Numbered from the stretch's first letter, positions 33,405 through 42,740 are shown. The stretch: 64,000 nt of DNA from Paenibacillus xylanivorans (GCF_001280595.1 NZ_LITU01000070.1:41867-105866), one strand, 5' to 3'. Made by a program: numbers and translations. Notes: a model not told the origin generated them from the letters alone.

Positions 33405-34343
33405 ATGACAAAACCCAGTGTGAATGAGCATTTGGAATTTCAAAAGAAACTAACATCTTTAGCTGAACAGAACGGGCTTCATATTGTCGAGGAATCCATG
33501 AAAATCAATGAGTCCGGTATGGACTTTCGTGTAGCGTTTGCCACCGATGAACAGGGACAACAGTGGATACTGCGCCAGCCACGGCGCGAGGATGTATGGG
33601 AACGGGCTGAAAATGAGCGCAAGGTGCTGAAGGTTGTGAAAAGGCATCTGCCGGTAGAGGTGCCGGAATGGCGGATTTTTACGCCGGAACTGATCGCCTA
33701 TCCTTTACTTGATGGAGAGCCGATTGCGGTCGTCGATCCGGCAGGGGGAGGGTATGCATGGCGATTTCCGCAGGAAAGCTTATCCGATGATTTTTTCGAT
33801 TCCCTCGCGGCAACACTCGCGACATTGCACAACATTGATCCCGTTGAGGCGGTGAAGGGCGGAGTGCGCAGCAAGACGCCTACGGAAGCTCGTGAAGCTT
33901 TTGCAGCTAATATTGAGGAGATTAAACAAAGCTTTGAGGTACCAGATCAACTGGCTAAGCGGTGGGAAGCGTGGCTGACAACGGACAGCTATTGGCCTGA
34001 ACATTCGACGTTCAATCATTGTGATCTGCATCCGCCGCATATTATCGTCGACGATGCCCAGCGGGTCACCGGACTTATTGATTGGACCGAGGCGGAGATT
34101 GCCGACCCGGGTAAGGATTTTGTCATCTATTATGCGCTCTTCGAAGAGGAAGGATTGCGTGATCTGCTGAAACGCTATGAGAAGGCAGGTGGGAGAACGT
34201 GGCCTCGAATGCTGGAGCATATTCGGGAGCAGTGGGCGGCATACCCGGCAATTGTTGCACAGTTTGCGTTAATCACTGAGGAAGAGTCCAATATGGAAAT
34301 GGCAAGAGGCATGCTTGCGAGCTGGGATGTCAAGCGGGGTTAA
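33405..34343 (+). CDS. mph: Macrolide 2'-phosphotransferase-like (Mph) kinase
   Basis: 312 aa from ATG 33405 behind AGGAAAAGGGG; the frame extends to 33171 through the attenuator, which is not coding. Mph landmarks: NESGMDFRVAFATDEQGQQWILRQPRR, ELIAYPLLDGEPIA, ETLATLHNI-like ATLATLHNIDP, the catalytic loop NHCDLHPPHIIVDD (Brenner motif H-x-D) and VTGLIDWTEAEIADPGKDF (metal-binding Asp). The family inactivates macrolides by GTP-dependent 2'-O phosphorylation. In the usual HGDLHP motif, Gly is replaced by Cys. Expression is probably controlled by ribosome stalling on the leader peptide. Confidence 0.85.
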   Translation: MTKPSVNEHLEFQKKLTSLAEQNGLHIVEESMKINESGMDFRVAFATDEQGQQWILRQPRREDVWERAENERKVLKVVKRHLPVEVPEWRIFTPELIAYPLLDGEPIAVVDPAGGGYAWRFPQESLSDDFFDSLAATLATLHNIDPVEAVKGGVRSKTPTEAREAFAANIEEIKQSFEVPDQLAKRWEAWLTTDSYWPEHSTFNHCDLHPPHIIVDDAQRVTGLIDWTEAEIADPGKDFVIYYALFEEEGLRDLLKRYEKAGGRTWPRMLEHIREQWAAYPAIVAQFALITEEESNMEMARGMLASWDVKRG

Positions 34344-34379
34344 TATAAGGCGAGAAAACGTTAGTGAGGAGAAGGGGGC

Positions 34380-35066
34380 GTGACACAACTTCGTGTAGTG
34401 TGTTGGTTGTTTGCAATCACGTTAACAGTCGGTCTATTGGGTTGTTCGCCCCCTTTTTCTAACTCGGATGATGATAAATTAGATGTTCTCTCCCAAGATC
34501 GGATACAGGAACTAAGGGAGGAGTACCCACTATCACCACAGTCTCTTGTGACTCCATGGATGAAAAAAGTGACCTTTAAAGAGATCATGGACTTCGCAGA
34601 TGCAGTTGTTGTGGCAGAGGTTGTGAGCGTTCTGCCGAATTTTAGCATGGTGTTGACCACTGAACCAGATACACCCGAACGCAAAATGGCAGAAAAGCAG
34701 GAGACTACGGGAATGACTCCCTACGAAGCAGAGTTCATCTCCTACGAAGTAAAGGTGCAGGAAGTCATTACAGGAGGAGATGTAGCCAAGGAGACGTTTC
34801 TGTTCTATAACGCAGCGTTTGCAGGGATCGAGCCTAAACTTAAACCTGGACAGAGAATAGTTACAGCGATCAAAAAGGGAGTAGAGGCCGAGCAACGGGG
34901 AGGCTATTCGTTCTCTCGTTATGGTACGTACTATATCGTCGATGGTGATTATATCCTTTCTGCCTACGAGGGGTTCTCGAACAAGGCACTTGAATTCACC
35001 AAACAAACGAACGGAATCAGGCTGGAGAAGTTTGTAAAGAGGGTTCGAAGCTTAGCACATGAGTAA
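34380..35066 (+). CDS. Lipoprotein of unknown function
   Basis: 228 aa from GTG 34380 behind AGAAGGGGG. Signal peptide QLRVVCWLFAITLTVGLLGC with lipobox LLGC. The mature part (FKEIMDFADAVVVAEVVSVLP, SYEVKVQEVITG, ETFLFYNAAFAGIEPKLKPGQRIVTAIKKG, YYIVDGDYILSAYEG) resembles the small OB/SH3-like domains of uncharacterised secreted proteins that begin with a D/E-A-D-x-V-V-x-A-E-V strand. It starts 36 bp after the phosphotransferase gene, so read-through is possible. Terminator shared with the convergent 5'-nucleotidase gene. Confidence 0.75.
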   Translation: MTQLRVVCWLFAITLTVGLLGCSPPFSNSDDDKLDVLSQDRIQELREEYPLSPQSLVTPWMKKVTFKEIMDFADAVVVAEVVSVLPNFSMVLTTEPDTPERKMAEKQETTGMTPYEAEFISYEVKVQEVITGGDVAKETFLFYNAAFAGIEPKLKPGQRIVTAIKKGVEAEQRGGYSFSRYGTYYIVDGDYILSAYEGFSNKALEFTKQTNGIRLEKFVKRVRSLAHE

Positions 35067-35100
35067 ATGAATACGCATGACTCATAGAATCAAAAAAAGA

Positions 35101-35136
35101 AAAGACCTCTTCCACATGCATTGTGGAGGAGGTCTT
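35101..35136. terminator. Bidirectional terminator between lipoprotein and nucleotidase genes
   Basis: AAAGACCTCTTCCAC (35101-35115) pairs with GTGGAGGAGGTCTTT (35122-35136) over 15 bp with one G-T pair. A7 on the left gives a T run on the minus strand. Confidence 0.9.
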
Positions 35137-35141
35137 TCATG

Positions 35142-37424
35142 CTATTTCAGCATACTTACATATTTTCCGTATACATAAGCTACGCGACCATCCAGTTTCA
35201 CTTTTACCCAACCATACTTGTCTGTACTGATTACCTCAAGGACGGTGCCTTTCGGTACCGCAGTAACCACTTTGGCTTTGGATGAAGCGCTGGAGCGCAC
35301 GTTCAGGTATGTCGCAGTAACCTTGGCTTGTTTGCCTTTAACGACTGCGCCCGGTTTACCTGGTAATGTTTCTGGTTTGCTAGGTTTCGATGTGTCTGGT
35401 GTCGGTTTCGGTACCGTTGGTGTCGTAGGCTTCTCAGGTGTAGTCTCTCCCTCACCACTACCAGTGGACGCCTTGCGAGCTTTATTCAGTTCCTGATAGA
35501 ACTCACCCTTGGTTTTCACGCCAGAGAATTTCGCTATACTTACGTTCGCTTTGCCGGCAAGAGCAGTCATTTCTTCTTCAGTCACCGCATCCAAAATGTT
35601 AATGGACGCAATGTTGGTATACTTGCCATCTTCCGTTGTCGGAACGGACATGATGCCATCATTAATCAACTCTACAATATCTGCACGAGCAGGTGCTGTC
35701 AGGTCTACGCCGGTGATTTTCCAGTTGTGCTGAATCTTCGGCTCATAGACGCCTTTCATAACATCTTTCAAGTAAGAAATGGACAGATTACGGATCGTAC
35801 CTTGAATCTCACCGAATGCCGAAGCATCCTTGGAGGACCATAATTGCTTGAACTTACGCCCTTCCAGTGCGCCACCTTTGGCAATAAGGGCTTCCATCCG
35901 GTAGGCATTCATGCCGAGCTTCAGCGTATCGCCTTCTTTGACCACTGTGCCGTTGCTGTACTTGAGATTCGTGATCCGACTGCCGTAAGGCTTAGTCAGG
36001 TCAATTTCATAGGTTACTCCACCGAAGAAATCGTCGGTACTATATTTGGAAGCGCGCCGTTTCGGATCAAAGCTGATCGTCACATCGCCAGGGCGTGTGG
36101 AGTTAAAATAACCCGCAGACCATTCCATGTAGTCCTTCAGATCACGTCCGGTCACTTCATATACCGTTACTTCTCCGAAGGCATATTGATAGTTGAACGC
36201 GATGTCCTTCTTCTTGATCGGTCCGACATCCAGTTTGGCTTTATCGTTATCGATCTGGTGCGCGACAACGTCCGCATCGCTATAATGCAGCATGACTTCG
36301 GTGAAGAAATCCGAGAGTGGTGTCTCCTGGATCTGCACCGCAGGAATACCTTTGATCTCATCCGCGGGTACCAGGTTGGTTCCTTTCAGTTCAGCTACCT
36401 CAATGTTGGCATCGGCACGAGCGAACTCGTGGAACGGATGCAGTGTATCTTCCAGTCCGGGATCGGACACTTCATAAGAGCCATCAGCTGCTTTTACAGC
36501 GAGTGCTTGAGCTTCCTTGCTTTTCAGTACAACCTTGTCGCCTTCTTTGGCAAACGTCAGGTCAATCCGTGAAATGTGTGAACCATATTTGTTCGGCTCG
36601 GAGATCAATACGCCGTTAACCGTTTGGGATTCAATCAGCGTGTGCATGTGTCCGGCAAAAATGGCAGCCAGCTCCGGGTTGGCATTGGCGATATCCGTGA
36701 CCCCGGTGCCCGGGTTCCCGTTCTCGTTATCCAGTCCCATATGCATGAGTCCAACCATGACATCCACTTTGCCTTTCAGCTCGGCGATGGCCTTCTTGGT
36801 CTCTTCCACAGGATCTTTGACAATGATGCCGTCCAGGTGATCCGTACCTTTCTCAAACTCGGTAATCATAGGTGTGTTCATTCCGATGACACCAACCTTG
36901 ATACCGTCTTTCTCAATAATCGTATAGGCTGGCATGTAGCGGTCGCCGTTTTCTTTGAAAATGTTACCTACCAAGGGTTGTCCCTTGAACTGTGAGGAAA
37001 TCTTCTCTAATACATCCAGTCCAAAGTTGAATTCATGATTTCCCATCACCCATGCATCATATTTCATTTCGTTCATTGCGACCATCATGGGAGATTGAGG
37101 TTGATCGTTAAACAGTTCAGCTGAGTTATCCTGAATCATATCGCCTGCATCCAGCAGGATTGTATTCGGGTTCTCAGCACGCACTTTTTTTACAATCGTA
37201 TACAACTGTGTCATACTGCCTGTCGGATTCGGACCGTCGAGAGCGTAGTCCCATGGCATAAATCGTCCATGAATGTCCGATGTTCCCAGCAACGTAATCT
37301 TGGTTTCCTTGTCTGCTTCAGCAGCCTGAGCCGGTGTGGAAGCGAAGGGTGCGAAGAGGATGGAGGCACATAAGAGGAATGATAAAGGCCATCCGGCGTA
37401 ACGTTTCGGCGAAAATTTGCGCAT
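35142..37424 (-). CDS. Secreted 5'-nucleotidase/2',3'-cyclic phosphodiesterase with SH3b domain
   Basis: 760 aa from ATG 37424 behind GGGAG. Signal peptide 1-35 (PLSFLLCASILFAPFAS ... AQAA). Metallophosphatase domain ~40-320 with metal ligands in TSDIHGRF (D50, H52), LLDAGDMIQ, MGNHEFNFG and IFAGHMHTL. 5'-nucleotidase C-terminal domain ~360-590 (PLSDFFTEVMLHYSDADVV, NYQYAFGEVTVYEVTGRDLKDYMEWS). Then a Pro/Thr/Lys linker and a C-terminal bacterial SH3 (TATYLNVRSSASSKAKVV, KYGWVKVKLDGRVAYVYGKYV) that should bind cell wall. Likely salvages nucleotides and phosphate outside the cell. Confidence 0.92.
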   Translation of the reverse strand: MRKFSPKRYAGWPLSFLLCASILFAPFASTPAQAAEADKETKITLLGTSDIHGRFMPWDYALDGPNPTGSMTQLYTIVKKVRAENPNTILLDAGDMIQDNSAELFNDQPQSPMMVAMNEMKYDAWVMGNHEFNFGLDVLEKISSQFKGQPLVGNIFKENGDRYMPAYTIIEKDGIKVGVIGMNTPMITEFEKGTDHLDGIIVKDPVEETKKAIAELKGKVDVMVGLMHMGLDNENGNPGTGVTDIANANPELAAIFAGHMHTLIESQTVNGVLISEPNKYGSHISRIDLTFAKEGDKVVLKSKEAQALAVKAADGSYEVSDPGLEDTLHPFHEFARADANIEVAELKGTNLVPADEIKGIPAVQIQETPLSDFFTEVMLHYSDADVVAHQIDNDKAKLDVGPIKKKDIAFNYQYAFGEVTVYEVTGRDLKDYMEWSAGYFNSTRPGDVTISFDPKRRASKYSTDDFFGGVTYEIDLTKPYGSRITNLKYSNGTVVKEGDTLKLGMNAYRMEALIAKGGALEGRKFKQLWSSKDASAFGEIQGTIRNLSISYLKDVMKGVYEPKIQHNWKITGVDLTAPARADIVELINDGIMSVPTTEDGKYTNIASINILDAVTEEEMTALAGKANVSIAKFSGVKTKGEFYQELNKARKASTGSGEGETTPEKPTTPTVPKPTPDTSKPSKPETLPGKPGAVVKGKQAKVTATYLNVRSSASSKAKVVTAVPKGTVLEVISTDKYGWVKVKLDGRVAYVYGKYVSMLK

Positions 37425-37524
37425 GTTGTAATCTCCCTTGTTATCTAGTGTTATGTAAAGATATGTGTAATTGGATTTAATACTAGATAAACATTTGGTA
37501 AATGTAAACCACAAAATGACAAAT

Positions 37525-37583
37525 AAAAAAAGACCGCTCTGGATCATTCCATGGAAACACCACAAGGAATGATCGGAGCAGTC
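37525..37583 (-). terminator. Terminator of the MFS gene
   Basis: AGACCGCTCTGGATCATTCC (37531-37550) pairs with GGAATGATCGGAGCAGTC (37566-37583) with small mismatches; the minus strand continues into TTTTTTTATTT. Confidence 0.8.
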
Positions 37584-37753
37584 ACTACACGTTTCTCTAT
37601 ATGTTTAAACTTCTTCCTCAACAACACCCAAATCATATTTAATTGTATATGACGCTTGGCACATCAGTATCAGAATGTTACTGATGAAGAAGGGATTTTC
37701 TCGTTATGGAGTAGAGATAGCAATTTGGTCCAGACCAACTGTGCCCTTAACTC

Positions 37754-38938
37754 TTATACCGTCTCAATTGAACTACGACTACGAGAGGTGAAAAATTTTA
37801 TTTTGACAACGATGGATACCAAAGCAAGCAAACCAAAGATTATTCCGCTCCAGATGACCTGATGGATTCCAAGTTGGGCAATGAACCAGCCGCCAATGGA
37901 GGTGCCGAGGGTAATCCCCAGATTAGAGAAAGAGACAAAGAGGCTATTTCCGAATTCCGGTGCTTCCTGAGACTCCGTTGTTAGCCAAGTTTGGCTGACA
38001 ATCAGACCACCAGAGTGAATCGCACCCCAGACGAACACCATGATAATCATCGGAATGAAATAGGAGCCTGCATAGAAAACGAGTAAATAAGCGGCCATGT
38101 ATAACACCGGGAAGAGGAGAACGGTTCTCGGAATATTCCGATGCAGAAGCTGTCCGAATACCAAATTGCCGGCGATCATAATAACACCAAAGGCCAAGAG
38201 CATCGCACTAATCCATGAACCGTCCATACGGGTGACTTGCCCAAGGTATTCGGCGAAATAACTGTATACGGAGAACATCGCTGCAAAGATAAAAATGACA
38301 GTGGCAATATTTAGCCACAGTGCAGGTTTACGCAAAACGCCGATCTGTTTGCCATAAGACATCTTCTCTTGCACAGGCATTGATGGCAGCCAAATCCATA
38401 TACCGATGAAAGCAATGATACTGACAACCGCTCCAAACCAAAACGCAGCTTCCAACGAGAAACGTTCCGCAAGATAGGAAGTTAGGGGCACGCCAAATGC
38501 AAAGCCGGCAGTGATTCCGGTAAACACTTTGGCAACCGCCTGACTGCTTTTTTCCGGTGGGACCAGCTTGGCACCCGTGACGAGAGCGACGGAGAAGAAG
38601 ACCGGATGAAAAATGGCCGGGATAATCCGAAAGATTAACATCATGTCGAAGCGGGTTGTGTAGGCATATACTACATTCGATATGGCGAACAACAGCACGG
38701 CAATTAACAAAATGGTTTTACGATTGATACCAGATACGAGTAAAGTCAGGAAAGGGCCGGATACGGCAACGACTAGAGCGAAAATACTTACCAGCCATCC
38801 AGCCTGTGCAGCGGTGATATTGAATTTCTGCGTGATCAAGGGCAGCACTCCAATAATGCCTACTTCTGTAGTGATGATTGCGAATACACCCAATGCCAGA
38901 ATGAGGATGAGGAGCGGGTTAACCTGTTGTGATTTCAT
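37754..38938 (-). CDS. MFS transporter, DHA1 family (sugar-efflux/drug-efflux type)
   Basis: 394 aa from ATG 38938 behind GGAGGT. Twelve hydrophobic segments. N-terminal PLLILILALGVFAIITTEVGIIGVLPLI is the hallmark of AraJ/YdhP-type DHA1 exporters; motif A-like region LLVSGINRKTILLIAV between TM2 and TM3. Probably exports a small molecule. Promoter region contains an imperfect ATCTAT-TTTT-CTAT repeat resembling the palindrome near 39062. Confidence 0.88.
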   Translation of the reverse strand: MKSQQVNPLLILILALGVFAIITTEVGIIGVLPLITQKFNITAAQAGWLVSIFALVVAVSGPFLTLLVSGINRKTILLIAVLLFAISNVVYAYTTRFDMMLIFRIIPAIFHPVFFSVALVTGAKLVPPEKSSQAVAKVFTGITAGFAFGVPLTSYLAERFSLEAAFWFGAVVSIIAFIGIWIWLPSMPVQEKMSYGKQIGVLRKPALWLNIATVIFIFAAMFSVYSYFAEYLGQVTRMDGSWISAMLLAFGVIMIAGNLVFGQLLHRNIPRTVLLFPVLYMAAYLLVFYAGSYFIPMIIMVFVWGAIHSGGLIVSQTWLTTESQEAPEFGNSLFVSFSNLGITLGTSIGGWFIAQLGIHQVIWSGIIFGLLALVSIVVKIKFFTSRSRSSIETV

Positions 38939-39256
38939 GTTAAAGTAGACCTCCAAATTCATTTATATATATAGAAAAATAGATATATTAAACTAAAAAA
39001 ATACCTCCTTGCCTCTGTGTGGAATTATAGCCGATATAATAAGTTCTCAGAATTACATTATATCTATATTTATAGATTTGTAAATATAATAAAGTGTAAC
39101 GCCTTTGTTGAAGTTATCATGTTAGTGCCCATTATCTATACTTTCTGAGGGACAAGCTATACTTTCTACATGGATAATTACAAATATATCCAGTAAAATG
39201 ATAAATGTAAACGCTTACTAATTTGTCAACTATTAAAAACTAAAGGAGGAAGTACA
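38939..39256. promoter_or_regulatory. Divergent regulatory region between MFS and xylanase genes
   Basis: Holds a perfect palindrome ATCTATATTTATAGAT (39062-39077), two direct repeats CTATACTTTCT at 39136-39146 and 39157-39167 (21 bp apart, two helical turns), and a cre site (39205-39219). A repeat similar to the palindrome lies close to the MFS start around 38960-38985. No gene is present. Confidence 0.6.
39205..39219 (+). promoter_or_regulatory. cre (CcpA) site of the xylanase gene
   Basis: ATGTAAACGCTTACT matches WTGNAANCGNWNNCW at every fixed position, 38 bp upstream of the TTG start. Confidence 0.75.
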
Positions 39257-40219
39257 TTGTTCAAGTCCAAATGGTTTAAGACCGTGGGTGCGTTAGCGTT
39301 AGTGGGTGTGCTTGCCACATCGGTAGCCGTCGGCAGTGTGAGTGCAGGTTTGGCCAAAGGAAGCAAGTTTCTGGGTAATATCATTGCAAGCAGTGTTCCC
39401 TCGAATTTCAGTCCCTATTGGAACCAAGTAACGCCGGAGAACTCAACGAAATGGGGCGCAGTCGAAGCCACGCGTAACAATATGAACTGGTCTCAGGCAG
39501 ATATCGCCTACAATTATGCCAACAGTAATGGATTTCCGTTCAAGTTTCACACGCTTGTCTGGGGAAGTCAGGAGCCAGGTTGGATTGGTGGACTCTCCGC
39601 TGCCGATCAGAAAGCAGAAGTGACACAGTGGATTCAGGCGGCAGGTCAGCGTTATCCCAAAGCAGCTTTTGTCGATGTGGTTAATGAACCGTTGCATGCC
39701 AAACCTTCCTATCGCAATGCCATCGGAGGGGATGGAGCAACAGGCTGGGACTGGGTAATTTGGTCCTTCCAACAGGCGAGACAAGCCTTCCCGAACGCCA
39801 AGCTTCTGCTGAATGACTATGGTATTATTGGCGATCCGAACGCAGCTGATCAATACGTTCAGATCATCAATATCCTGAAAAGCAGAGGCCTGATTGACGG
39901 CATCGGCATTCAGGCCCACTACTTTAATATGGACAATGTCTCCGTAAGCACGATGAACACCGTGCTGAACAAGCTGGCTGCGACAGGTCTGCCGATCTAT
40001 GTATCCGAACTGGACATGACCGGCGATGATAACACGCAGTTACAGCGCTATCAGCAGAAATTTCCTGTACTCTGGCAGCACTCTGCCGTTAAAGGTGTGA
40101 CGCTGTGGGGCTACAATCAGGGTCAAACCTGGGTAAGTGGTTCCCATCTGGTCAACAGCAACGGTACGGAGCGTCCAGCAATGCAATGGCTGAGAAATTA
40201 TCTTGCCAACAATCCCTAA
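39257..40219 (+). CDS. Secreted GH10 endo-1,4-beta-xylanase
   Basis: 320 aa from TTG 39257 behind AAAGGAGGAAG. Signal peptide 1-30 (TVGALALVGVLATSVAVGS ... SA). Single GH10 (beta/alpha)8 domain with no binding module: VTPENSTKWGAVE, FKFHTLVWGSQEPGW, acid/base E144 in DVVNEPLH, GIGIQAHYFN, nucleophile E251 in YVSELDM, and TLWGYNQGQTW. Depolymerises xylan outside the cell. Controlled by CcpA through the cre site and possibly by an activator binding the 21-bp-spaced repeats. Confidence 0.95.
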   Translation: MFKSKWFKTVGALALVGVLATSVAVGSVSAGLAKGSKFLGNIIASSVPSNFSPYWNQVTPENSTKWGAVEATRNNMNWSQADIAYNYANSNGFPFKFHTLVWGSQEPGWIGGLSAADQKAEVTQWIQAAGQRYPKAAFVDVVNEPLHAKPSYRNAIGGDGATGWDWVIWSFQQARQAFPNAKLLLNDYGIIGDPNAADQYVQIINILKSRGLIDGIGIQAHYFNMDNVSVSTMNTVLNKLAATGLPIYVSELDMTGDDNTQLQRYQQKFPVLWQHSAVKGVTLWGYNQGQTWVSGSHLVNSNGTERPAMQWLRNYLANNP

Positions 40220-40260
40220 GTTTTCATAATCATGCTCTTATGCTATCAACTGCATCCCCA

Positions 40261-40305
40261 AATAGCGCCTTGCTCCGCGGTCAAGCCGCGGAGCAAGGCG
40301 CTATT
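40261..40305. terminator. Long bidirectional hairpin between xylanase and GH30 genes
   Basis: AATAGCGCCTTGCTCCGCGG (40261-40280) is perfectly repeated in inverse at 40286-40305. Only short T tracts follow, but the 20-bp GC-rich stem between convergent genes should terminate both. Confidence 0.8.
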
Positions 40306-40323
40306 TCTGTTTGTATCTTCTTT

Positions 40324-41661
40324 CTAGCCTTCCGAGACAACAATACTGTTGAAGGAGTCAGCCTCCAATTCAAACTTGAGTGTCTGCCCCTCGTATGCCA
40401 AATACAGGTCACGAAGTTCCTTGAACGGATTGTTGATGACAATCACGAGACTGTTGTCAGGGTTGCGAAAAGCCACCGATTTGCCGCTCCAGGCACCAGA
40501 CAGACCCACTCTTCGTGCACCAGGAACAACATGATGGGCAAAATGCTTCATCACATAATACTCGGGATTTCGAATGGCCTCATTCGTATCCGGGTCTACC
40601 GTAATCATCGAGTTCTGCTCCCACCCCCACGTGCTGCGGCCTTTCGGCTCCAGAACCATGTTCCAGTAAATGTACGCATTGACCCCATTGCTGAAATAGT
40701 GCTGGTACAGGTTGAATACATATTTGGCATAGTTCCACGAATTGTTGCCATCGCCGCATTCATTCTCCGTCTGCATGTAACGAAGCTCCGGGTAGCTTGC
40801 GGCTGTCCGTTGAATGGCATTTTTGCCTGCCCACTGATAACCTACTCCCTTGATATAGGCGTACGCTTTCGGATCACTAAGCACCAGTCCGGCGTATTCA
40901 TCGAAATCATTCGATTTTTTCTTGATCAATTCTTCCCATGGATCGGGTGCGTTGATCGTCCCCAGCCAGATTTCCGTGTCCAGACCATGCTGGTCAAAAG
41001 CAGGGCCCAGGTAATCGGCGATAAACTCGCGCAGCTGCTCGCCAGTCCACATACAGGAAGGAAATTTCTGATCCGCGATGACTTCGTTCTGCACGTGAAC
41101 CTGATGGATAGTAACACCTGCCTCACGGTAAGCCTGCACGAATTTGACGAAATACAACGCATACGCTTCCAGGATATCTTTTTCCCAGCGCAGTGTTCCG
41201 TAGTTATAGGCTTTCGGTGACTTCATCCAGGTAGGCGGGCTCCACGGTGAGGCAAAGAATTGAAGATTCGGATTGTAGGTCAGGGCCTCCTTGATGTATG
41301 GAATCAGATATTTGAAGTCGCGTTCAATCGAAAAATGTTCCATGGCCACATCGCCGTCTACCTCATTATGACTATACCATTGCTCTGCATAATCACTCGC
41401 GCCGATTGGCAGGCGGCAGATGTTGAATTTGTGTTCGCCCTCCGGATGGAAGAGGGAATGAAAGACTTCATGTCGCTGCTCCTCATTTAAGTGGGAAAGA
41501 GCGATATAACCAAGTTCATTGAAGCAGCCGCCAAATCCTTCTACGAGTTGATGTTGTTCACCTGTAAGTTTTAAGTTAGCGCTTTCATTTGCGATTGTAT
41601 AAGAAATCTCTTTCCACGAAAGATCTGGTGTAGTGGAATAGCCATGTAACGTCAGGGACAT
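40324..41661 (-). CDS. Cytoplasmic GH30 glycoside hydrolase
   Basis: 445 aa, no signal peptide, ATG 41661 behind GAGGAGG. GH30 features: LVEGFGGCFNELGYIAL, FNICRLPIGASDYA, FFASPWSPPTWMKSP, acid/base E193 in HVQNEV, nucleophile in RYMQTENECGD (E299), YWNMVLEP, and a C-terminal beta domain. Resembles GH30 beta-glucosidase/beta-xylosidase or glucosylceramidase-like enzymes; the substrate is probably an imported oligosaccharide. A perfect cre site lies inside the first 30 codons. Divergent from an AraC regulator. Confidence 0.9.
   Translation of the reverse strand: MSLTLHGYSTTPDLSWKEISYTIANESANLKLTGEQHQLVEGFGGCFNELGYIALSHLNEEQRHEVFHSLFHPEGEHKFNICRLPIGASDYAEQWYSHNEVDGDVAMEHFSIERDFKYLIPYIKEALTYNPNLQFFASPWSPPTWMKSPKAYNYGTLRWEKDILEAYALYFVKFVQAYREAGVTIHQVHVQNEVIADQKFPSCMWTGEQLREFIADYLGPAFDQHGLDTEIWLGTINAPDPWEELIKKKSNDFDEYAGLVLSDPKAYAYIKGVGYQWAGKNAIQRTAASYPELRYMQTENECGDGNNSWNYAKYVFNLYQHYFSNGVNAYIYWNMVLEPKGRSTWGWEQNSMITVDPDTNEAIRNPEYYVMKHFAHHVVPGARRVGLSGAWSGKSVAFRNPDNSLVIVINNPFKELRDLYLAYEGQTLKFELEADSFNSIVVSEG
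41576..41590 (-). promoter_or_regulatory. Intragenic cre site at the start of the GH30 gene
   Basis: On the minus strand ATGAAAGCGCTAACT fits WTGNAANCGNWNNCW completely. It lies ~70 bp inside the coding sequence, where CcpA can act as a roadblock. Confidence 0.65.
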
Positions 41662-41785
41662 TGGAATTTCCTCCTCGCTTGAACCTCAGGTATGATGTAC
41701 AGTACAGTCAGTATATCAAGTCCTGCTCCAAAAGAAGATACGCTGAACCGCGTAAAATTTGCCCTAATCCAAGGTGGTGAAATCC

Positions 41786-42700
41786 ATGATCATCCCTGAA
41801 CCATACCGTTCCTACCTGTCTCCCGAGAGCCGGTGGTTGCCTGCGACGGATTGGAACGTCAAGCTGTTTGGTGCACACATGCAGAAGGTGAACCAAGGCT
41901 GGCATGTGCCCCAGGAATCCCATTTGGCCTTTGAATTAATTCTGATTTTGGAAGGCGCACAAACGACAATACTGGAGAATATCCGTTATGACCTTCATCA
42001 AGGAGATATATTACTTATCCCGCCCGGGTGCAAACATACCAATGAATGCAATCAGGAGCAGGGATTGACCTACTTTATTGCCCATTTCAATGTGGACGAG
42101 GCTTTGTTCCGACAAGGGATGAGCCGACAAGTGCAGCTGTTGTTCCCGAATGGTAGCGAGGATAATCAGCGATTGACGGAAGTGATGATGAAATGGGTGG
42201 ACCTTCTTCAGCAAAAAGAAGAATTTACGACGGCAGATCTGTTCCGCATGCAGTCTGGTTTGCTGGAGATTTTGGCTATCTTGTCAGAGCAAAGCTCCTC
42301 CCGCTCCCAAGAATCCGTATCGCCTACGGTGGCGCACTATGCAACATTGATTGCCGAGGCCATCAAAAGCCGCTTCAATGCCGGGAACATCCAACTAGAA
42401 GGGTTGGGGGATAAAGAGATCCGTATTGAAGAGATCGCAGCTTCTCTCCAAATCAGTCCTGGATATGCACTGGAGACGTTTCAGAAAGTATATGGCATCT
42501 CCCCACGCAGATATTTGTCCGAGCTGAAGCTCCACGAGGCCAAGCAGCTGATACATCAACCTGATCTGAACCTCACCCGGGTGTCCGCCATGCTCGGATA
42601 TTCTAGTCTTGCGCATTTCAGCCGACAGTTCAGGCGATGGACTGGCATGAGTCCTAGTGAATACAGACAGACGATGGGCAGCATCCGTTTTTTTGAATAA
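41786..42700 (+). CDS. AraC-family regulator with cupin sensor
   Basis: 304 aa from ATG 41786 behind AAGGTGGTG. N-terminal ~130 residues are an AraC-binding cupin (HLAFELILILEGAQTTIL, LHQGDILLIPPGCKHTNE). The C-terminal ~100 residues hold two HTHs (IRIEEIAASLQISPGYALETFQKVYGISPRRYLSELKLHEAKQLI, then VSAMLGYSSLAHFSRQFRRWTGMSPSEYR). Divergent from the GH30 gene across 124 bp and probably its sugar-responsive activator. Confidence 0.9.
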   Translation: MIIPEPYRSYLSPESRWLPATDWNVKLFGAHMQKVNQGWHVPQESHLAFELILILEGAQTTILENIRYDLHQGDILLIPPGCKHTNECNQEQGLTYFIAHFNVDEALFRQGMSRQVQLLFPNGSEDNQRLTEVMMKWVDLLQQKEEFTTADLFRMQSGLLEILAILSEQSSSRSQESVSPTVAHYATLIAEAIKSRFNAGNIQLEGLGDKEIRIEEIAASLQISPGYALETFQKVYGISPRRYLSELKLHEAKQLIHQPDLNLTRVSAMLGYSSLAHFSRQFRRWTGMSPSEYRQTMGSIRFFE

Positions 42701-42740
42701 ACCGAATTCCCGCGTGCCCACAACCAATATAATGCACGCC

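Noticed and set aside
40105..41220. 371-codon frame opposite the GH30 gene
   Set aside because: Entirely antisense to a well-supported GH30 gene and partly to the xylanase end; no ribosome site or family match.
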